From NCBI RefSeq assembly GCF_008039555.1, contig NZ_VDUW01000001.1:62001-126000 (forward strand): a DNA stretch of 64,000 nt. Reading direction: 5' to 3'. The position numbers and the translations under genes are program-made. Of this stretch, positions 63,985 to 64,000 are shown piece after piece. Below the pieces are notes generated by a model that saw only the letters and a program-made list of their open reading frames with translations, was not told the DNA's origin and made no database searches. This stretch comes from Cerasibacillus terrae. GTDB lineage: Bacteria > Bacillota > Bacilli > Bacillales > Amphibacillaceae. Each line of letters starts with the position of its first letter. Within the stretch, counting starts at the first letter, position 1.

Positions 63985-64000
63985 ATGGCACAAATGACAA
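63985..64000 (+). CDS. pdhB: Pyruvate dehydrogenase E1 beta subunit (first five codons only)
   Basis: ATG at 63985 gives MAQMT, the same start as Bacillus PdhB, and the window ends there. The ribosome site AAGGAG lies in the end of pdhA. Confidence 0.85.

Overview
This window looks like a chromosomal segment of a low-GC, endospore-forming, probably halophilic or halotolerant member of the Bacillaceae (Oceanobacillus/Virgibacillus-like). The evidence is the AT-rich sequence, AGGAGG-type ribosome binding sites with frequent TTG/GTG starts, and the Bacillus-type gene set: spoVAC-spoVAD-spoVAE, three YjcZ-type tiny sporulation proteins, a Spo0E-like phosphatase, floT/yuaF, hemQ and rnjA-rpoY. The right end keeps the Bacillus subtilis ykyB/ykuE...ykuL...ykuU-ykuV...ktrC...rnjA-rpoY...def-ykyA-pdhAB gene order, with local insertions. 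I found no rRNA, tRNA, CRISPR array, prophage or intact transposon. The genus is an inference.

Layout. 1-7.3 kb: GbsR-type regulator, maf, sigma-54 (rpoN/sigL), aspartate dehydrogenase, hemQ and two tandem TsdA-like diheme cytochrome c lipoproteins. 7.5-17 kb: a methanol-dehydrogenase-like Fe-ADH, a repeat/IS256-relic patch, a UPF0182 membrane protein, an AbgT transporter, an MFS transporter, a CBS protein and an MDR oxidoreductase. 17-22 kb: a third TsdA-like cytochrome, three yjcZ-like genes, an Sm-like small protein, a YjaZ-type protease, a GC-rich foldback repeat, an MFS transporter and a DUF3231 protein. 22-33 kb: acyl-CoA synthetase with a cre site, flotillin floT with NfeD-like yuaF behind a sigma-W-type promoter, a signal-less S13 carboxypeptidase, the TetR/YhgE pair with three matching operators, and uracil permease behind a PyrR-type attenuator. 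33-47 kb: a charged membrane-anchored orphan, ndh, vanW, an M3 peptidase, the spoVA operon, ywpF, ktrB-type K+ channel, signal peptidase and several small genes. 47-54 kb: ykyB, ykuE, then a TPP riboswitch leading into tenI-thiS-thiG-thiF followed closely by a galactitol-type PTS (IIA-IIC-IIB). 54-64 kb: cbpB, DHA2 transporter, ykuU-ykuV, ktrC, rnjA-rpoY, def, ykyA, pdhA and the start of pdhB.

Functional links. The two halves of a Ktr potassium system (ktrB-type pore at 42 kb, ktrC gate at 57.9 kb) and the c-di-AMP receptor CbpB all lie here. Several RNA or DNA control elements can be read directly: the TPP riboswitch, the PyrR attenuator, the cre at acsA, the sigma-W-type promoter of yuaF-floT, an FNR/CRP-type box at hemQ, and a new-looking operator set TGACYA-N11-TRGTCA at yhgD/yhgE.

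The most unusual non-coding feature is a dispersed, structured repeat family. It has full-length copies of about 155-190 bp, internally deleted copies of about 50 bp, and an outer end that repeatedly lies on the stop codon of the neighbouring gene. A tandem 52-bp repeat split by an IS256-type relic and a 200-bp GC-rich foldback element are further intergenic structures. Gene relics (an ABC-exporter tail and a possible DapA-family fragment) show local decay.
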